Below are positions 15,407 through 25,144 of a DNA stretch of 64,000 nt, piece after piece; the stretch's first letter is position 1; each line of letters opens with the position of its first letter. The stretch lies in NCBI RefSeq assembly GCF_002563635.1, contig NZ_PDIZ01000001.1, positions 2,604,001 to 2,668,000 on the forward strand, given 5' to 3'. Position numbers and translations under genes: made by a program. The stretch comes from Bacillus sp. es.036. GTDB taxonomy: Bacteria; Bacillota; Bacilli; Bacillales; Guptibacillaceae. The notes beneath the pieces are model-generated. The model was not told the origin of the DNA. It worked only from the letters and a program-made list of their open reading frames with translations, and ran no database searches.

Positions 15407-16972
15407 TCAATCATTCTTTTTGAATGAGGCTAATAATCGTTTCGTTACTTCTGCAGAAATATCCTGGGTTACGATTTCGTATTTGTAATCATCAGATTTT
15501 CCAATAAAATGAGATTCCGGAATATTGTTAAGTTTGTAGCTAACCCAATGAATCCCATTTAAATCAAACTCTTCATGCTTATCTTTCGCTCCTGTATCGA
15601 AATCTCCTATCGAACGAACAACCGCATCTTTATGATACTGACGAACGTATAAAAGTTTGGATCCTGAGCCATCTTCATCTTCATCCTTTTTATAGCTATA
15701 AGTTAGATAGGCCTGTTTATAGTCTTTATATTTTTCATAACTAGCAGAATAAAGTTCCAACTCCTTATTCTTGAATTCATATAAAAATGGTAGTTCTTTC
15801 TCAAGTCTCGTCAAGACGACATCGACTTCCTCTGGATAATAATCCGCGTGATCCACTACCTCTATATCTGCTTCTTTCGAATCTTCATAAGAAGGCTGAT
15901 CTACTTCCATCTCACTATAATTTTCAAGATTGGGTATAAACTCTTTTGAGGAAATTGGTAGATTTATTTCTAAACGGTCTGGGTGTAGGTAGCTAGTCAC
16001 CTCTCCATTTTGATCGTATACTTCATACTGCACGAGAATACCTGTGTCTTTATCTACCCAAAAACGAAATTGGTTACCTTTCATTCGATCTGTATCACTT
16101 TTTGGTATCTCGCCATATAAAACAATTGTATTATGGCCGAGTAGTTCTTCGTTTTGTTTTTCAATATCCCAAAGATTTTCTTCTCTTAAATAATAAGCTA
16201 CTTTTTCATATGGAAACAAAGAGATATGGGCACTGCTATCCGGTGGACTTTGCCTGAATACGCCAGGAGAATCATAGAGCTTTCTTAACTCCACCTGGAA
16301 TACTTCGTTTGGATAAACGGTTTGCTGTTTGCCGTTAACTTCAGGTTCATTCACATAATATTCCTCTCTATTGTTGTCAATTCTCCATACCTTTTGTCCA
16401 TCATAAAATGTTTTATTTATATTGGACTTAACTCCCATTATCTCTTCATCATAAAAAGAGGTTGAGATCACAGATTCTCCAACATGTTCTTCCAAGCTAA
16501 CCGTATACTTGATCCTTTCATTGCTTTCTGAGTTATCATCGTATACATTTTGTAATTCAAATTCTCCTGATGCTGTACTAAAATAATCAACAGTATTCAG
16601 CATTTTTGTAGACACATCTTCTTTTGACAAATCATCGTATAGTTCATCCTGAGCCGGGGGAGTGAAAGAGTTATCCTCATTGCCCGCCTTTATATCGCTT
16701 TTTAATTCACTTGTTTCATTTGTTGGAGATGCTTCATCAAGAGCCATGAACCCCAACTTATCCAGAGTTAAATAACCAATTCCAAACATAACAATTACCG
16801 TAAATCCTATACTTAACAAAAACCCTAATCTTTGCTGGATGTTGATTCTGGTCTTCTTTTGATTGTAATAAATGGCATTCTTGACGTTTCGTTTATGTTT
16901 ATTGTCAAAATCAATATCTTTTAACACTGTTTCATTCATATCCTCTTTAAGATTCTTTAAGAAATCATCCAT
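15407..16972 (-). CDS. Membrane-anchored anti-sigma factor with LolA-like outer domain
   Basis: A 521-residue protein with a cytoplasmic N-terminus (MDDFLKNLKEDMNETVL; likely sigma-binding), a transmembrane helix (about 48-72, FLLSIGFTVIVMFGIGYL) and a roughly 440-residue outer domain. Part of that domain (DGQKVWRIDNNREEYYV, FRFWVDKDTGILVQYEVYD) resembles LolA/RseB-like beta-sheet folds that bind lipids or signals. It overlaps the sigma gene by 8 bases. It differs from the DUF4030-type partners in this window. Inferred to sequester the sigma factor encoded at 16965 until an envelope signal arrives. Confidence 0.75.
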   Translation of the reverse strand: MDDFLKNLKEDMNETVLKDIDFDNKHKRNVKNAIYYNQKKTRINIQQRLGFLLSIGFTVIVMFGIGYLTLDKLGFMALDEASPTNETSELKSDIKAGNEDNSFTPPAQDELYDDLSKEDVSTKMLNTVDYFSTASGEFELQNVYDDNSESNERIKYTVSLEEHVGESVISTSFYDEEIMGVKSNINKTFYDGQKVWRIDNNREEYYVNEPEVNGKQQTVYPNEVFQVELRKLYDSPGVFRQSPPDSSAHISLFPYEKVAYYLREENLWDIEKQNEELLGHNTIVLYGEIPKSDTDRMKGNQFRFWVDKDTGILVQYEVYDQNGEVTSYLHPDRLEINLPISSKEFIPNLENYSEMEVDQPSYEDSKEADIEVVDHADYYPEEVDVVLTRLEKELPFLYEFKNKELELYSASYEKYKDYKQAYLTYSYKKDEDEDGSGSKLLYVRQYHKDAVVRSIGDFDTGAKDKHEEFDLNGIHWVSYKLNNIPESHFIGKSDDYKYEIVTQDISAEVTKRLLASFKKND

Positions 16973-17519
16973 CTGTTTTACCTCCTTCGAGTCGTTTTTT
17001 TAACAAAATACGTCCTCTGTGTAAACGAGACTTCACTGTTTGCATTCGTATTTGCAACAACTCAACGATTTGGTTATAAGATAGTTCTTCATAATAATAG
17101 AGAATAATCACTTCTCGATACTTGACTGGTAACGACATAACCTGTTCAGAAAGCATTCTTTTACTTTCTAAATTTATCAATTCAGTTTCCGGAGTATCAT
17201 ATGTATGACGAGACTTTGAAAAGAAATCATTTAAAACGATATTTTTAAAGGACCAACTTCTCAGCTTATCCTTGCATAAATTTACAGTTATTCTGTAAAT
17301 CCAAGTTTTATAAGTTGAATCATTTCGAAAACTATCTAGATTTTTATAGCATTTAATAAAAACTTCTTGTGCGATATCTTCAGCAAGCTGTTGTTGTTTT
17401 GTATAGGTAAATGCTAAGCGAGTGATATTTCTTCCGTACTCGTTCATTAACCATTCAACTCGCTCTTCTTTGCTGAGATCATCTTCATATTCATCATCCC
17501 GTTTTTTACTAGTAATCAT
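16965..17519 (-). CDS. ECF RNA polymerase sigma factor, module 4
   Basis: A 184-residue ECF sigma factor: region 2 with LAEDIAQEVFIKCYKNLDSF and TWIYRITVNLCKDKLR, region 4 with PVKYREVIILYYYEELSYNQ and MQTVKSRLHRGRILLKKR. The ATG follows AAAGGGTG. First gene of a probable operon with the anti-sigma-like protein, the penicillin-binding protein and the anchored protein at 12874. A candidate autoregulatory promoter lies at 17536-17566. Confidence 0.93.
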   Translation of the reverse strand: MITSKKRDDEYEDDLSKEERVEWLMNEYGRNITRLAFTYTKQQQLAEDIAQEVFIKCYKNLDSFRNDSTYKTWIYRITVNLCKDKLRSWSFKNIVLNDFFSKSRHTYDTPETELINLESKRMLSEQVMSLPVKYREVIILYYYEELSYNQIVELLQIRMQTVKSRLHRGRILLKKRLEGGKTDG

Positions 17520-17535
17520 CTTTCACACCCTTTCA

Positions 17536-17566
17536 CCTATTAGACGGAACATAGCTCATTTGGTTG
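17536..17566 (-). promoter_or_regulatory. Candidate ECF promoter of sigma module 4
   Basis: Minus strand CAACC (17562-17566), then CCGTCTAATAGG (17536-17547) about 15 nt later; a typical AACC/CGTC spacing. Confidence 0.5.
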
Positions 17567-18121
17567 TATTTTTTTCTGAAGGTTATGATGAATTTTCTTT
17601 GCTGGACTTTGAAAGGATACTTAAAGTGAGGACCACACACGAAATCAATAGAAGTTAGATATGTATTGACCCTTAGATAAATGGATCGCTCTTATTCGGT
17701 AATGAGAAGAACAGAATTAAAAGTATAACACTATGCATAACCAATTCAATAATCATAGAAAGCAAGGAAAATTTCCATAGAAAAAGGAGCTTATCTTATT
17801 GAAGATAAGCTCCGAGTTTGTTGAACACTGAATTTATTAAACTTCAATGGTGATCTCACAATATGTGAAAACCTTATAACAACTGAAGGGATTGCTTATG
17901 TTAAATTTTCCGCTGACGTAGGAAAATAGCTGGATCTCTTTAAAGACAGAGAGGATGAATCAGAACGAGTGCTTTTCCTTAAAAGCCAACATAGAAGATA
18001 AAAAATTTGAGGATCATGCATTAAATCTTGATCTTCTCTTTTTATCTTAACCTTAGTCTGTTACCACTTTAGCAGCGTGTCGTCAGGCATCTGCACTCAG
18101 ATAAATAACAATGACTGTTCT
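17567..18121. other. Intergenic, array repeat and spacer
   Basis: Holds the repeat at 17786-17826. Bases 17830-18121 contain no convincing reading frame; a weak stem around 18000-18045 may end transcription of the VanZ operon. No other signal is seen. Confidence 0.4.
17786..17826 (-). repeat. Array repeat, inner stem plus core
   Basis: GGAGCTTATCT-TATTGA-AGATAAGCTCC followed by GAGTTTGTTGAA. The core begins at 17809. Confidence 0.9.
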
Positions 18122-19261
18122 TTAGTATTTAATCTGTTTTATATTTGCAATCTTATCCGCATATAATCTTTCTTTCCGTATTCCTATCATGCAAAGGTGT
18201 ACGAAAATAGCACTCCACATAATAAAAACAATCACGAAGATTCCAACGCTAATCCACACCTGCAAGGTGTAGAAAGGTCCTGAGAAATCAAGAGGCAAGG
18301 AATTAATTCTTTGAGCTATATACGTAAAGAACCAGGGGATATATAAAGAAGCCCCCCTTTTTATCAATGATTTCAAACCTGGATATTGTCCATTTTCCGC
18401 ATATAAACGATACTTCAGTAGTCTTGTGCCTAACGTCATTCCGCTCCATATATAGGGAATAATGATATAAACTACAACAAATCCCATGGTTGTATAAAGA
18501 AATTCTATGAACGCCGATGAGACGTAAATAATTGTAATAACTATCCAACCAAGCTTTATGATTGTGTAATCAACTATGATTGCCAAAATTTGTTGAAGCA
18601 ACCTTACTCGAGGTTCCCCTTCTACCACTTTTCTTTTATGCTCTATGGAACTTTTCGATGGCAGCAGTGACAAGAAAATAGGAGCAATAGTAAAACCACA
18701 AAGGGTTCCGAGGGTGTTCAACATAAGATCATCGACATCAAAGATGCGATAAGGACAGTTGTAAATCCCATAAATTCCCGTAAACTGTGTGACTTCAAAA
18801 AAAAGCGACACTGCAAATCCTGCAGCTAGTACTTTTTTCCAAGATTGATGAGTATTTCGAAAATAACGAAGGAATACCCCAAAAGGGAGTAACAAGATAA
18901 AGTTAAAAGCCGCTTGGTAGAAGGCTGGTTGTAAAAAGATTTGTGAATATGTGTGTAGTTGTGTCCATACCACATTCATATTCTTATATATATCAGATAC
19001 AAATGTAAACGGTATGATGGAGTAATATACGGTGTCATTACTCTGTCCGGCACAAGTATCTTGTGTCACGGGTAATGGTAATAGAACTAAAAATAAAGCA
19101 GAAAGCATATAGAAACTAAAGGTGTAAATGATTAGTGAGTTCCAAATACTCACAAATCCGTACTTCCTATAATTATAGATCAGCCAAGGAATAGTAAAAA
19201 TGAAACTTAGTAAAAAAAACGACAAAATGGCGATTTTAATCGGAATCATATAAACAGACAA
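18122..19261 (-). CDS. VanZ-like protein with RDD domain
   Basis: A 379-residue polytopic membrane protein. The N-terminal half (about 35-200) is VanZ-like, with SLFFEVTQFTGIYGIY and the DVDDLMLNTLGTLCGF motif; the C-terminal half (about 215-370) is an RDD-type four-helix domain. VanZ proteins confer low-level glycopeptide tolerance by an unclear route. The TTG start follows GAGGTG. It lies 125 bp after the histidine kinase and before the array repeat at 17809, so it closes the ABC/two-component unit, which supports a role in cell-wall antibiotic response. Confidence 0.85.
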   Translation of the reverse strand: MSVYMIPIKIAILSFFLLSFIFTIPWLIYNYRKYGFVSIWNSLIIYTFSFYMLSALFLVLLPLPVTQDTCAGQSNDTVYYSIIPFTFVSDIYKNMNVVWTQLHTYSQIFLQPAFYQAAFNFILLLPFGVFLRYFRNTHQSWKKVLAAGFAVSLFFEVTQFTGIYGIYNCPYRIFDVDDLMLNTLGTLCGFTIAPIFLSLLPSKSSIEHKRKVVEGEPRVRLLQQILAIIVDYTIIKLGWIVITIIYVSSAFIEFLYTTMGFVVVYIIIPYIWSGMTLGTRLLKYRLYAENGQYPGLKSLIKRGASLYIPWFFTYIAQRINSLPLDFSGPFYTLQVWISVGIFVIVFIMWSAIFVHLCMIGIRKERLYADKIANIKQIKY

Positions 19262-19386
19262 AGCGACACCTCATTCTTATGACGATTATCATTAAGAGTA
19301 TGACTCTTGAGTTGGATTCTTATGTAATCCAGTTACTTCATCCGTAATAATAAAAGTACGAATCATGTGATAGAGTCATTTCCTGT

Positions 19387-20796
19387 TTACAAGACAATGT
19401 TAATGTTTGTTCCAGAATCAATTCCAGTTTTACTATCAATGGTAATTTCTCCTTCATGGGTTTCGATCACTTCCTTTGCGATCGCCATACCTAGTCCCGA
19501 TCCTTTATGAGATTGAGTTGTATTCGTTCCCCTAAAATGCCGATCAAATACACGATCGATCTCACTTTTACTTACCCCCTTCCCATTATCCTTAATTGTA
19601 ATATGCGTACGTTCTCCTCTTTTCACTTCTATCTTAATGTTGACATTTTCATTGTTATGGACGATCGCATTATCGATTAAATTATTTATTGCTCGTCGCA
19701 TTAACACTTGATCAACCTCTACTTCAATTTTTTCTTCGCTGGGATAGAATTCAATATCCCTGCATTCACCATCGTTAATCACATCTATTACAATAACCCG
19801 TATCAAAGAAACGATATTAACTTTTTCTATCTTTAGTAAGAGTTCCTTATTTTTTAAACGCGTAGATAAATGAAGGTCTTCAATAAGTTCTTTCATATAA
19901 ATTGATTTTCGTTCAATAATTTCAGCATATTTTTGAATATCTTCTGGGGTAAAGTTATACTCTTTTTCCTTCAAAATTTCAGCAAATCCTAAAATAGAAG
20001 ACAGCGGTGTTTTCATATCATGAGAAATATTGCTAATCCACTCTTCCTTCATTTGCGCTAACTTCTTTTGTTCTATCTCCGTCTTCCGAAGTTGGTTAGA
20101 CAACTGATTCATGTTATGAAATACATCTTTATAAATACCTTTTCGTTCATAATTAATATTAAAATCTCTATCCGCAAGCCGTTTAATCCCTTCAATCAAT
20201 TTATGAAGGGGACTAGTAAGTCGTTTACTAAATAAATAGCCTATAAATAAAGCCACAATCACGTCAATTAATAATAAAATGAAGCTTCCTTTCTGAATTA
20301 AATCAATTACTTCTCTTGAGTCATACGAATATACGAGCCGGTTTATATGGGGAGATTTAAAACCTATGATATAACTGTACCTATAATTAGACCGCTTCAC
20401 TTCACTGACAAAGTTTGTAGAAAATACGTCCTTTTCTTTGTATTTATACATATTGACTAGATCAATAGGGGTATATTTTTCCTTTATGGCTTCAGGTGTG
20501 CCATACCCATAAATCTGAGTGCCATTTTCATCTAAAATTTGAATCCAAGCCTGTTTCTTATCTAGTTCTCGTTTCCCTTTACGGGTAATCATATCGTTCT
20601 CTGCTGAAAACCTGATTTCTTCTTGGAAATTTCTTGTGAATGATTCCAGAGAAGACCCCTCATTTTTTAAATTTTGATCAAAAGAATAATTTTGCGCAAT
20701 AAACAAAGCAATAACTATAACGATATTAAAAATGATGACCAGGACAACAATAAATATAACAGAGACAAGAAACCTTCCAGTTATCCTCCATTTCAT
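19387..20796 (-). CDS. Sensor histidine kinase
   Basis: A 469-residue kinase with helices at about 11-34 and 172-192 framing an approximately 135-residue extracellular sensor, then HAMP, HisKA with His260 (numbered from a start one codon upstream) in WISNISHDMKTPLSS, and an ATPase domain with AINNLIDNAIVH, DNGKGVSKSE and GSGLGMAIAK. The large outer domain differs from BceS-type intramembrane kinases, which have almost none. It starts immediately after the response regulator. It probably phosphorylates that regulator in response to an extracellular peptide or wall-damage signal (inference). Confidence 0.93.
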   Translation of the reverse strand: MKWRITGRFLVSVIFIVVLVIIFNIVIVIALFIAQNYSFDQNLKNEGSSLESFTRNFQEEIRFSAENDMITRKGKRELDKKQAWIQILDENGTQIYGYGTPEAIKEKYTPIDLVNMYKYKEKDVFSTNFVSEVKRSNYRYSYIIGFKSPHINRLVYSYDSREVIDLIQKGSFILLLIDVIVALFIGYLFSKRLTSPLHKLIEGIKRLADRDFNINYERKGIYKDVFHNMNQLSNQLRKTEIEQKKLAQMKEEWISNISHDMKTPLSSILGFAEILKEKEYNFTPEDIQKYAEIIERKSIYMKELIEDLHLSTRLKNKELLLKIEKVNIVSLIRVIVIDVINDGECRDIEFYPSEEKIEVEVDQVLMRRAINNLIDNAIVHNNENVNIKIEVKRGERTHITIKDNGKGVSKSEIDRVFDRHFRGTNTTQSHKGSGLGMAIAKEVIETHEGEITIDSKTGIDSGTNINIVL

Positions 20797-20799
20797 CAA

Positions 20800-21501
20800 T
20801 TATTCATCCTTTATCACAAGTTTATAACCCAACCCTTTTACAGTTCGAAGGTAGTCTGGTTTAGACGGTTGAGATTCAATTTTTTCGCGTAACCTTCTGA
20901 TATGTACCATGATGGTGTTATCAAATCCTATATAATCTTCTCCCCATACTTTTTTGCAAAGACTTTCTTTACTTATAATTTGGTTTTTGTGATTTAAAAA
21001 GTGAATCATCATTCGCATTTCTTTTGGCTTTAGTTCAATAACCTTTCCGTTCTTTTTTAATTCCATTGTTTGCTCATCCCACTCGAAAGGACCGGTCGTT
21101 ACTGCTTCTTTGGTCTTCTCTGATTGAGAACTAGACCTTCTTAATTGTGCTTTTACACGGTAAGCCAATTCTTTTGGACTAAATGGTTTTGTAATATAGT
21201 CGTCTCCTCCCAAAGCGAATCCTAAAATGCGATCGATTTCTTCTGACTTCGCAGATAAAAACAAGATAGGAACATTTGAGGTGTGACGGATTTGTTTACA
21301 TACATCATACCCCTCCCCATCAGGGAGCATAATATCTAATATCACAAGGTCAGGTTGCTCTTCTTGAAACTTTTTAACCCCCTCCAGTGCGTTAGATGCA
21401 GTAATAATAACTCCTACCCCTTCTTTTTTTAGGACGGTTTTTAGCAGAATTAAAATTTCTTCTTCATCATCAACAATTAATACTTTATTATTGACTGTCA
21501 T
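20800..21501 (-). CDS. OmpR-family response regulator
   Basis: 233 residues: receiver domain (about 6-118) with acidic pocket DD and phospho-acceptor Asp56 in LVILDIMLP, Lys in YITKPFSP; winged-helix DNA-binding domain (about 140-230) ending DYLRTVKGLGYKLVI. GGAGG precedes the ATG. Cognate to the kinase that follows it at 3-base distance. Expected to control the exporter operon upstream in the same unit. Confidence 0.94.
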   Translation of the reverse strand: MTVNNKVLIVDDEEEILILLKTVLKKEGVGVIITASNALEGVKKFQEEQPDLVILDIMLPDGEGYDVCKQIRHTSNVPILFLSAKSEEIDRILGFALGGDDYITKPFSPKELAYRVKAQLRRSSSQSEKTKEAVTTGPFEWDEQTMELKKNGKVIELKPKEMRMMIHFLNHKNQIISKESLCKKVWGEDYIGFDNTIMVHIRRLREKIESQPSKPDYLRTVKGLGYKLVIKDE

Positions 21502-21614
21502 TGTTTTCTGGCCTCCATATATAATTTAGGAACAAAAACGGACAAACCTTGGTGAAAGTTCTAGAAAAGATAAATAAGAACCCTTCTTTTCAGAAGGATT
21601 CTTTATTACTGAAA

Positions 21615-21965
21615 TTACAATAATTGTTCTTTTGCCTTTTGAGGGATTTCTCTCTCATCTACCTCTTCATAGGAGGTAACACCTTTATCTCCTTTAATAT
21701 ACAAAAGGAGATAAGCATTTTCACGAAGCTCTCCTGGTGAAGTAAAAGTGAAAGATTGACTCTCACCAGCTTCGTTGTAGGCAGGTAATTCATATCTATA
21801 ACGAATGTATATTTCTCCATTAGATGATGTTTCTTCCAATTCTCCATTGACATTAATTTTTGTGAAGTATGTGTCTGCACCTAAACGATTGAGGTTGGTA
21901 TTTTGAAGAAATAATAGTCCTCCAATAAAAAAAGACGCTATAATAGGGATCCATATTCTTTTCAT
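21615..21965 (-). CDS. YxeA family exported protein
   Basis: A 116-residue protein with an N-terminal signal/anchor helix (MKRIWIPIIASFFIGGLLFL) followed by a small beta-rich extracytoplasmic domain (ADTYFTKINVNGE, GEIYIRYRYELPAY). It resembles B. subtilis YxeA (DUF1093), encoded beside the YxdJKLM antimicrobial-peptide system. It sits 15 bp after the permease gene, an arrangement shared with that locus. AAGGAGG precedes the ATG. Exact role unknown. Confidence 0.85.
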   Translation of the reverse strand: MKRIWIPIIASFFIGGLLFLQNTNLNRLGADTYFTKINVNGELEETSSNGEIYIRYRYELPAYNEAGESQSFTFTSPGELRENAYLLLYIKGDKGVTSYEEVDEREIPQKAKEQLL

Positions 21966-21980
21966 GTTTATTTCCTCCTT

Positions 21981-23918
21981 TTATTGAATAAATGATTTTG
22001 TAACGATCTTGTTATAGGCTTTAACGGTTATGACATAATAAATGAAATATATGACTGTATAACTACCAATACAAATGATAACTGGTAAGAATAAGTTTGC
22101 TTGTATTAGGTTTGACAAAGAGGCTAAAGCTACGACACAGTGCAGAATGCCCATGATCAATGGAAGAACAAAAATGAAACCTACTTGTTCGGCAATTGTT
22201 TTTTTCATTTCTTTCCTGGTCACACCAATTTTGTTCAAGATAACGTAGTTACCTTTGTCTGCATGTGCTTCTGTCATTTGCTTAAAGTAAATGATACTGC
22301 CTGTGGCTGCAAGAAATACCAGACCAAGAAATCCTGCCATAAAAATAATCAAGCCCGAGGATTCCATTGTGCTTGCATAGTCCTGAAAAAAACTCGAAAA
22401 TTTTGCTTCATCAGGCAACGCAGCTTGTACGTCTTTGGTTAACTGTTCAGCTGTTTTTTCATCTGTTATCGTGTAGAGCTCTAATTTAATTGGTTTCATA
22501 TCTTTCTGCAAATGTTCAAATAATTCTTTACTTACGACTAATGTTTTGTTGGCAGTTGCCGCATTTAGAACGCTGTATGTTCTTACCTCTTTAAAGGTAA
22601 CTTGTTCCTCTCCTTTATTTACATTTATCGGGATAGTCTTCTCTGTATAATCAGGAGACAAATTTGCCATGTAACCTGGATCAAGCAAGACTACTTCCAT
22701 CCCTTTCAACGAAAGAGAAGTATTTCTATCCTGTGAACTTGCTAGTCTAATAAAGGTATCATTTGAAATCAGAGTATACATTTGGTGTTCCGCAGAAAAC
22801 ATATCGTTAAGCTTTGAAACATCTGCTTTCACTTCCAAAGCTTCTATGCTTTTATGTTCTAAGACGTTATGCTTTTTGTTGTTGACAATTATATCGTTAG
22901 TCTTTTCTGTTATGGTATCATCGACGTTAATAAACATCATGCTGTTGGGATTGATGTTTTTCACATTAGTAACATTACTATAGTATAAGCTGAAAGCGGT
23001 ACTGACTGCGGTTAAGGTTGTTGCACTTAAAACGGCGATGGCCGTTAGGGTGCGCGCGTTCCCTTTTATCCGATATAAAAGTTGTGATCGTCCGATCATA
23101 TTTGTACCTTTCCAGTCGTACTTTTTATTGGTACCAAGAACCTTTAAAACATAGACAATAGATGTATTAAATAAGAAATACGTACCTAATACAACCGTTA
23201 ACAAAATCAACACAGGTGTCCACAAAATCCCTATCGTACTCCATACCTTTGATGTCAAAATATTTTGAAGGGCAAGCCAGTAACTAAGTGAGATAGAGAA
23301 AACAGAGAATAAAGCAATGGATATAGAAGCTTTAGGGTTCTTTTCTCCTTCGTTTTCAGCTCGAAATAAATCAATCAATTCTGACTGATAAATTAGGCGA
23401 TAGCCATGGAACGATGTAATCAACGTGATCACCATAAAGACGATCACTGTATTGACGACAGCATCCGTCGATATAGAAAAGTTCGTTATTGGTTGATATC
23501 CCATCAAGCTCATTAATAGAGAAACAAATAAATCAGAGAGCAACGCGCCAAATAGTATACCAATAACAAGAGCTAAAACACCCATTATGAAATTCTCATA
23601 AAACAGTAACAAGCCAATCATTCTTTTACGGACTCCAAGCAATGAATACAATGCAATTTCTTTTTTTCTTTGTCTTGTAAAAAAAGAATTTGAATACCAG
23701 ATAAAGATGGCGACAAAGATCATTAACACAAATGATGCCCCACTAAAAACAGAGTTGATTTTCTGTGAAGTTTGAGAAGTGGCTTGTATCGTTTGATCAT
23801 ACTTTAATGAAGAAAACGAAAAGTAAATAACGATGCTGAAAATCATAGACGCGAAGTAGAGAAAATAATTTCTGAACTTCCTTTTCATATTTTTTATTCC
23901 GATGCTAAATAATGTCAC
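21981..23918 (-). CDS. BceB/YxdM-type FtsX-family ABC permease
   Basis: A 645-residue permease starting MTLFSIGIKNMKRKFRNYFL with about ten transmembrane helices and a roughly 200-residue extracellular domain between helices VII and VIII (about 315-515), the hallmark of peptide-detoxifying BceB permeases, which remove bacitracin-like or cationic antimicrobial peptides from their wall targets. The GTG at 23918 is preferred; its site GGGGGTGAGG lies in the end of the ATPase gene, so the two are translationally coupled. Confidence 0.92.
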   Translation of the reverse strand: MTLFSIGIKNMKRKFRNYFLYFASMIFSIVIYFSFSSLKYDQTIQATSQTSQKINSVFSGASFVLMIFVAIFIWYSNSFFTRQRKKEIALYSLLGVRKRMIGLLLFYENFIMGVLALVIGILFGALLSDLFVSLLMSLMGYQPITNFSISTDAVVNTVIVFMVITLITSFHGYRLIYQSELIDLFRAENEGEKNPKASISIALFSVFSISLSYWLALQNILTSKVWSTIGILWTPVLILLTVVLGTYFLFNTSIVYVLKVLGTNKKYDWKGTNMIGRSQLLYRIKGNARTLTAIAVLSATTLTAVSTAFSLYYSNVTNVKNINPNSMMFINVDDTITEKTNDIIVNNKKHNVLEHKSIEALEVKADVSKLNDMFSAEHQMYTLISNDTFIRLASSQDRNTSLSLKGMEVVLLDPGYMANLSPDYTEKTIPINVNKGEEQVTFKEVRTYSVLNAATANKTLVVSKELFEHLQKDMKPIKLELYTITDEKTAEQLTKDVQAALPDEAKFSSFFQDYASTMESSGLIIFMAGFLGLVFLAATGSIIYFKQMTEAHADKGNYVILNKIGVTRKEMKKTIAEQVGFIFVLPLIMGILHCVVALASLSNLIQANLFLPVIICIGSYTVIYFIYYVITVKAYNKIVTKSFIQ

Positions 23919-24672
23919 GATCCTCACCCCCGAGATCAGCGATTACTTCTAAGATCTCCTCGAAAAATTCTTTCCGATTACGCGTACCTTTAAAAATTTC
24001 CTTAAATAGGCGACCGTCGTTAATGAATAATACTCGCGTACAAAAACTCGCAGCATAAGCATCGTGTGTTACCATCATTATGGTTGCCGTGTGTTCCTTA
24101 TTCAACGAGCTTAAAACTTCAAGCAAGCTTGTAGCAGATTTTGAATCAAGTGCGCCTGTTGGTTCATCTGCAAAAATCAAGCTGGGATTGGAAGCAATTG
24201 CACGAGCTGCAGCTGTCCGTTGTTTTTGTCCTCCAGAAATATGATAGGGGTATTTGTTTAATATATCAGTAATCCCAAATAATTCCCCCAAATCATTTAC
24301 ACGCTGTTCAATGTCTGAAATAGACACCTTTGATAGTGCAAGCGGAAGAACAATATTTTCTTTCACAGTAAGAGGATCCAACAAATTATAATCCTGAAAA
24401 ATAAAGCCAAGTTTATTTCTTCGAAAGTCAGAAAGCTGTTCATCTTTCATTGATAAAATATTTTGGTCATCAATGATAATTTCTCCTGAAGATGGCTTAT
24501 CAATGGTGGAAAATATATTGAGCAAAGTAGACTTACCGGCACCTGATGGGCCCATTACGCCAATAAATTCTCCTTCTGTAATGTCAATATGAATGTCTTG
24601 TAAGGCTTTATAAATGTGGCCCTTCTCGCCAAAGTTTTTATCTATATGTCTTGCTTGTAATACTGTTCTCAT
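23905..24672 (-). CDS. BceA/YxdL-type ABC transporter ATPase
   Basis: 255 residues with Walker A GPSGAGKSTLL, Q-loop FIFQDYNLL, signature ISGGQKQRTAAARAIAS, Walker B LIFADEPTGALD and the switch histidine in MVTHD. It belongs to the MacB/BceA group that powers FtsX-type permeases. The ATG at 24672 follows GGGGAAG. First gene of a six-gene run (ATPase, permease, YxeA, regulator, kinase, VanZ) framed by array repeats at 25110 and 17809. Confidence 0.94.
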   Translation of the reverse strand: MRTVLQARHIDKNFGEKGHIYKALQDIHIDITEGEFIGVMGPSGAGKSTLLNIFSTIDKPSSGEIIIDDQNILSMKDEQLSDFRRNKLGFIFQDYNLLDPLTVKENIVLPLALSKVSISDIEQRVNDLGELFGITDILNKYPYHISGGQKQRTAAARAIASNPSLIFADEPTGALDSKSATSLLEVLSSLNKEHTATIMMVTHDAYAASFCTRVLFINDGRLFKEIFKGTRNRKEFFEEILEVIADLGGEDRDII

Positions 24673-25090
24673 GGTTTTCTTCCCCATTTCCTTTTTTAGC
24701 TACTTGTTCTATTGAGAGATAATATTTCCGATAAAGATCTTTTTATCCTAAAAGGTTACTTATTCACAAGGAGAGTATACAATGCCGAACTTACAGCAAG
24801 TTTGTTTAAACCTTACAGCAACCTTAAAAATACCTTTTTACTAAATAAAAAAAGGAACTTACCCATTAGGATAAGTTCTTTCTACTTTCATATTTATTAA
24901 TTTTTTTCTGGAGCCATTTATCCAGGACAACAACAATGATATCTTGCTGATCTTTTACTGGCATCTCCACTTAGTTATCTCATTAACCTTCATTCCACCT
25001 TTTTATATTTTCAATTCACTCATATTCTTAAAACTTATTGCCGTTTTTTCAAAATGCCGCAAATAAACCAATCATTTATTTCACAAAAAA
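24673..25090. other. Intergenic, leader, terminator and possible gene remnant
   Basis: Contains the terminator at 24845-24880. A minus-strand frame of 32 codons (24866-24964, MPVKDQQDIIVVLDKWLQ...) ends within the terminator hairpin, which is how a real gene end would look, but it has no proper ribosome binding site; it may be the tail of a decayed gene. Nothing else is seen. Confidence 0.35.
24845..24880 (-). terminator. Intrinsic terminator
   Basis: Minus-strand AGAACTTA / TAAGTTCC stem followed by seven T. It stops transcripts arriving from the array before the ABC operon. Confidence 0.75.
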
Positions 25091-25128
25091 ATTATCTTAT
25101 TTTAGATAAGCTCCGAGATAATGGAATA
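25091..25128 (-). repeat. Array repeat, inner stem plus core
   Basis: ATTATCTTATTTTAGATAAGCT with core GCTCCGAGATAATGGAATA at 25110-25128; the left arm has lost its GAGC base. Confidence 0.8.
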
Positions 25129-25144
25129 TGGTTATCTTAAGGTT

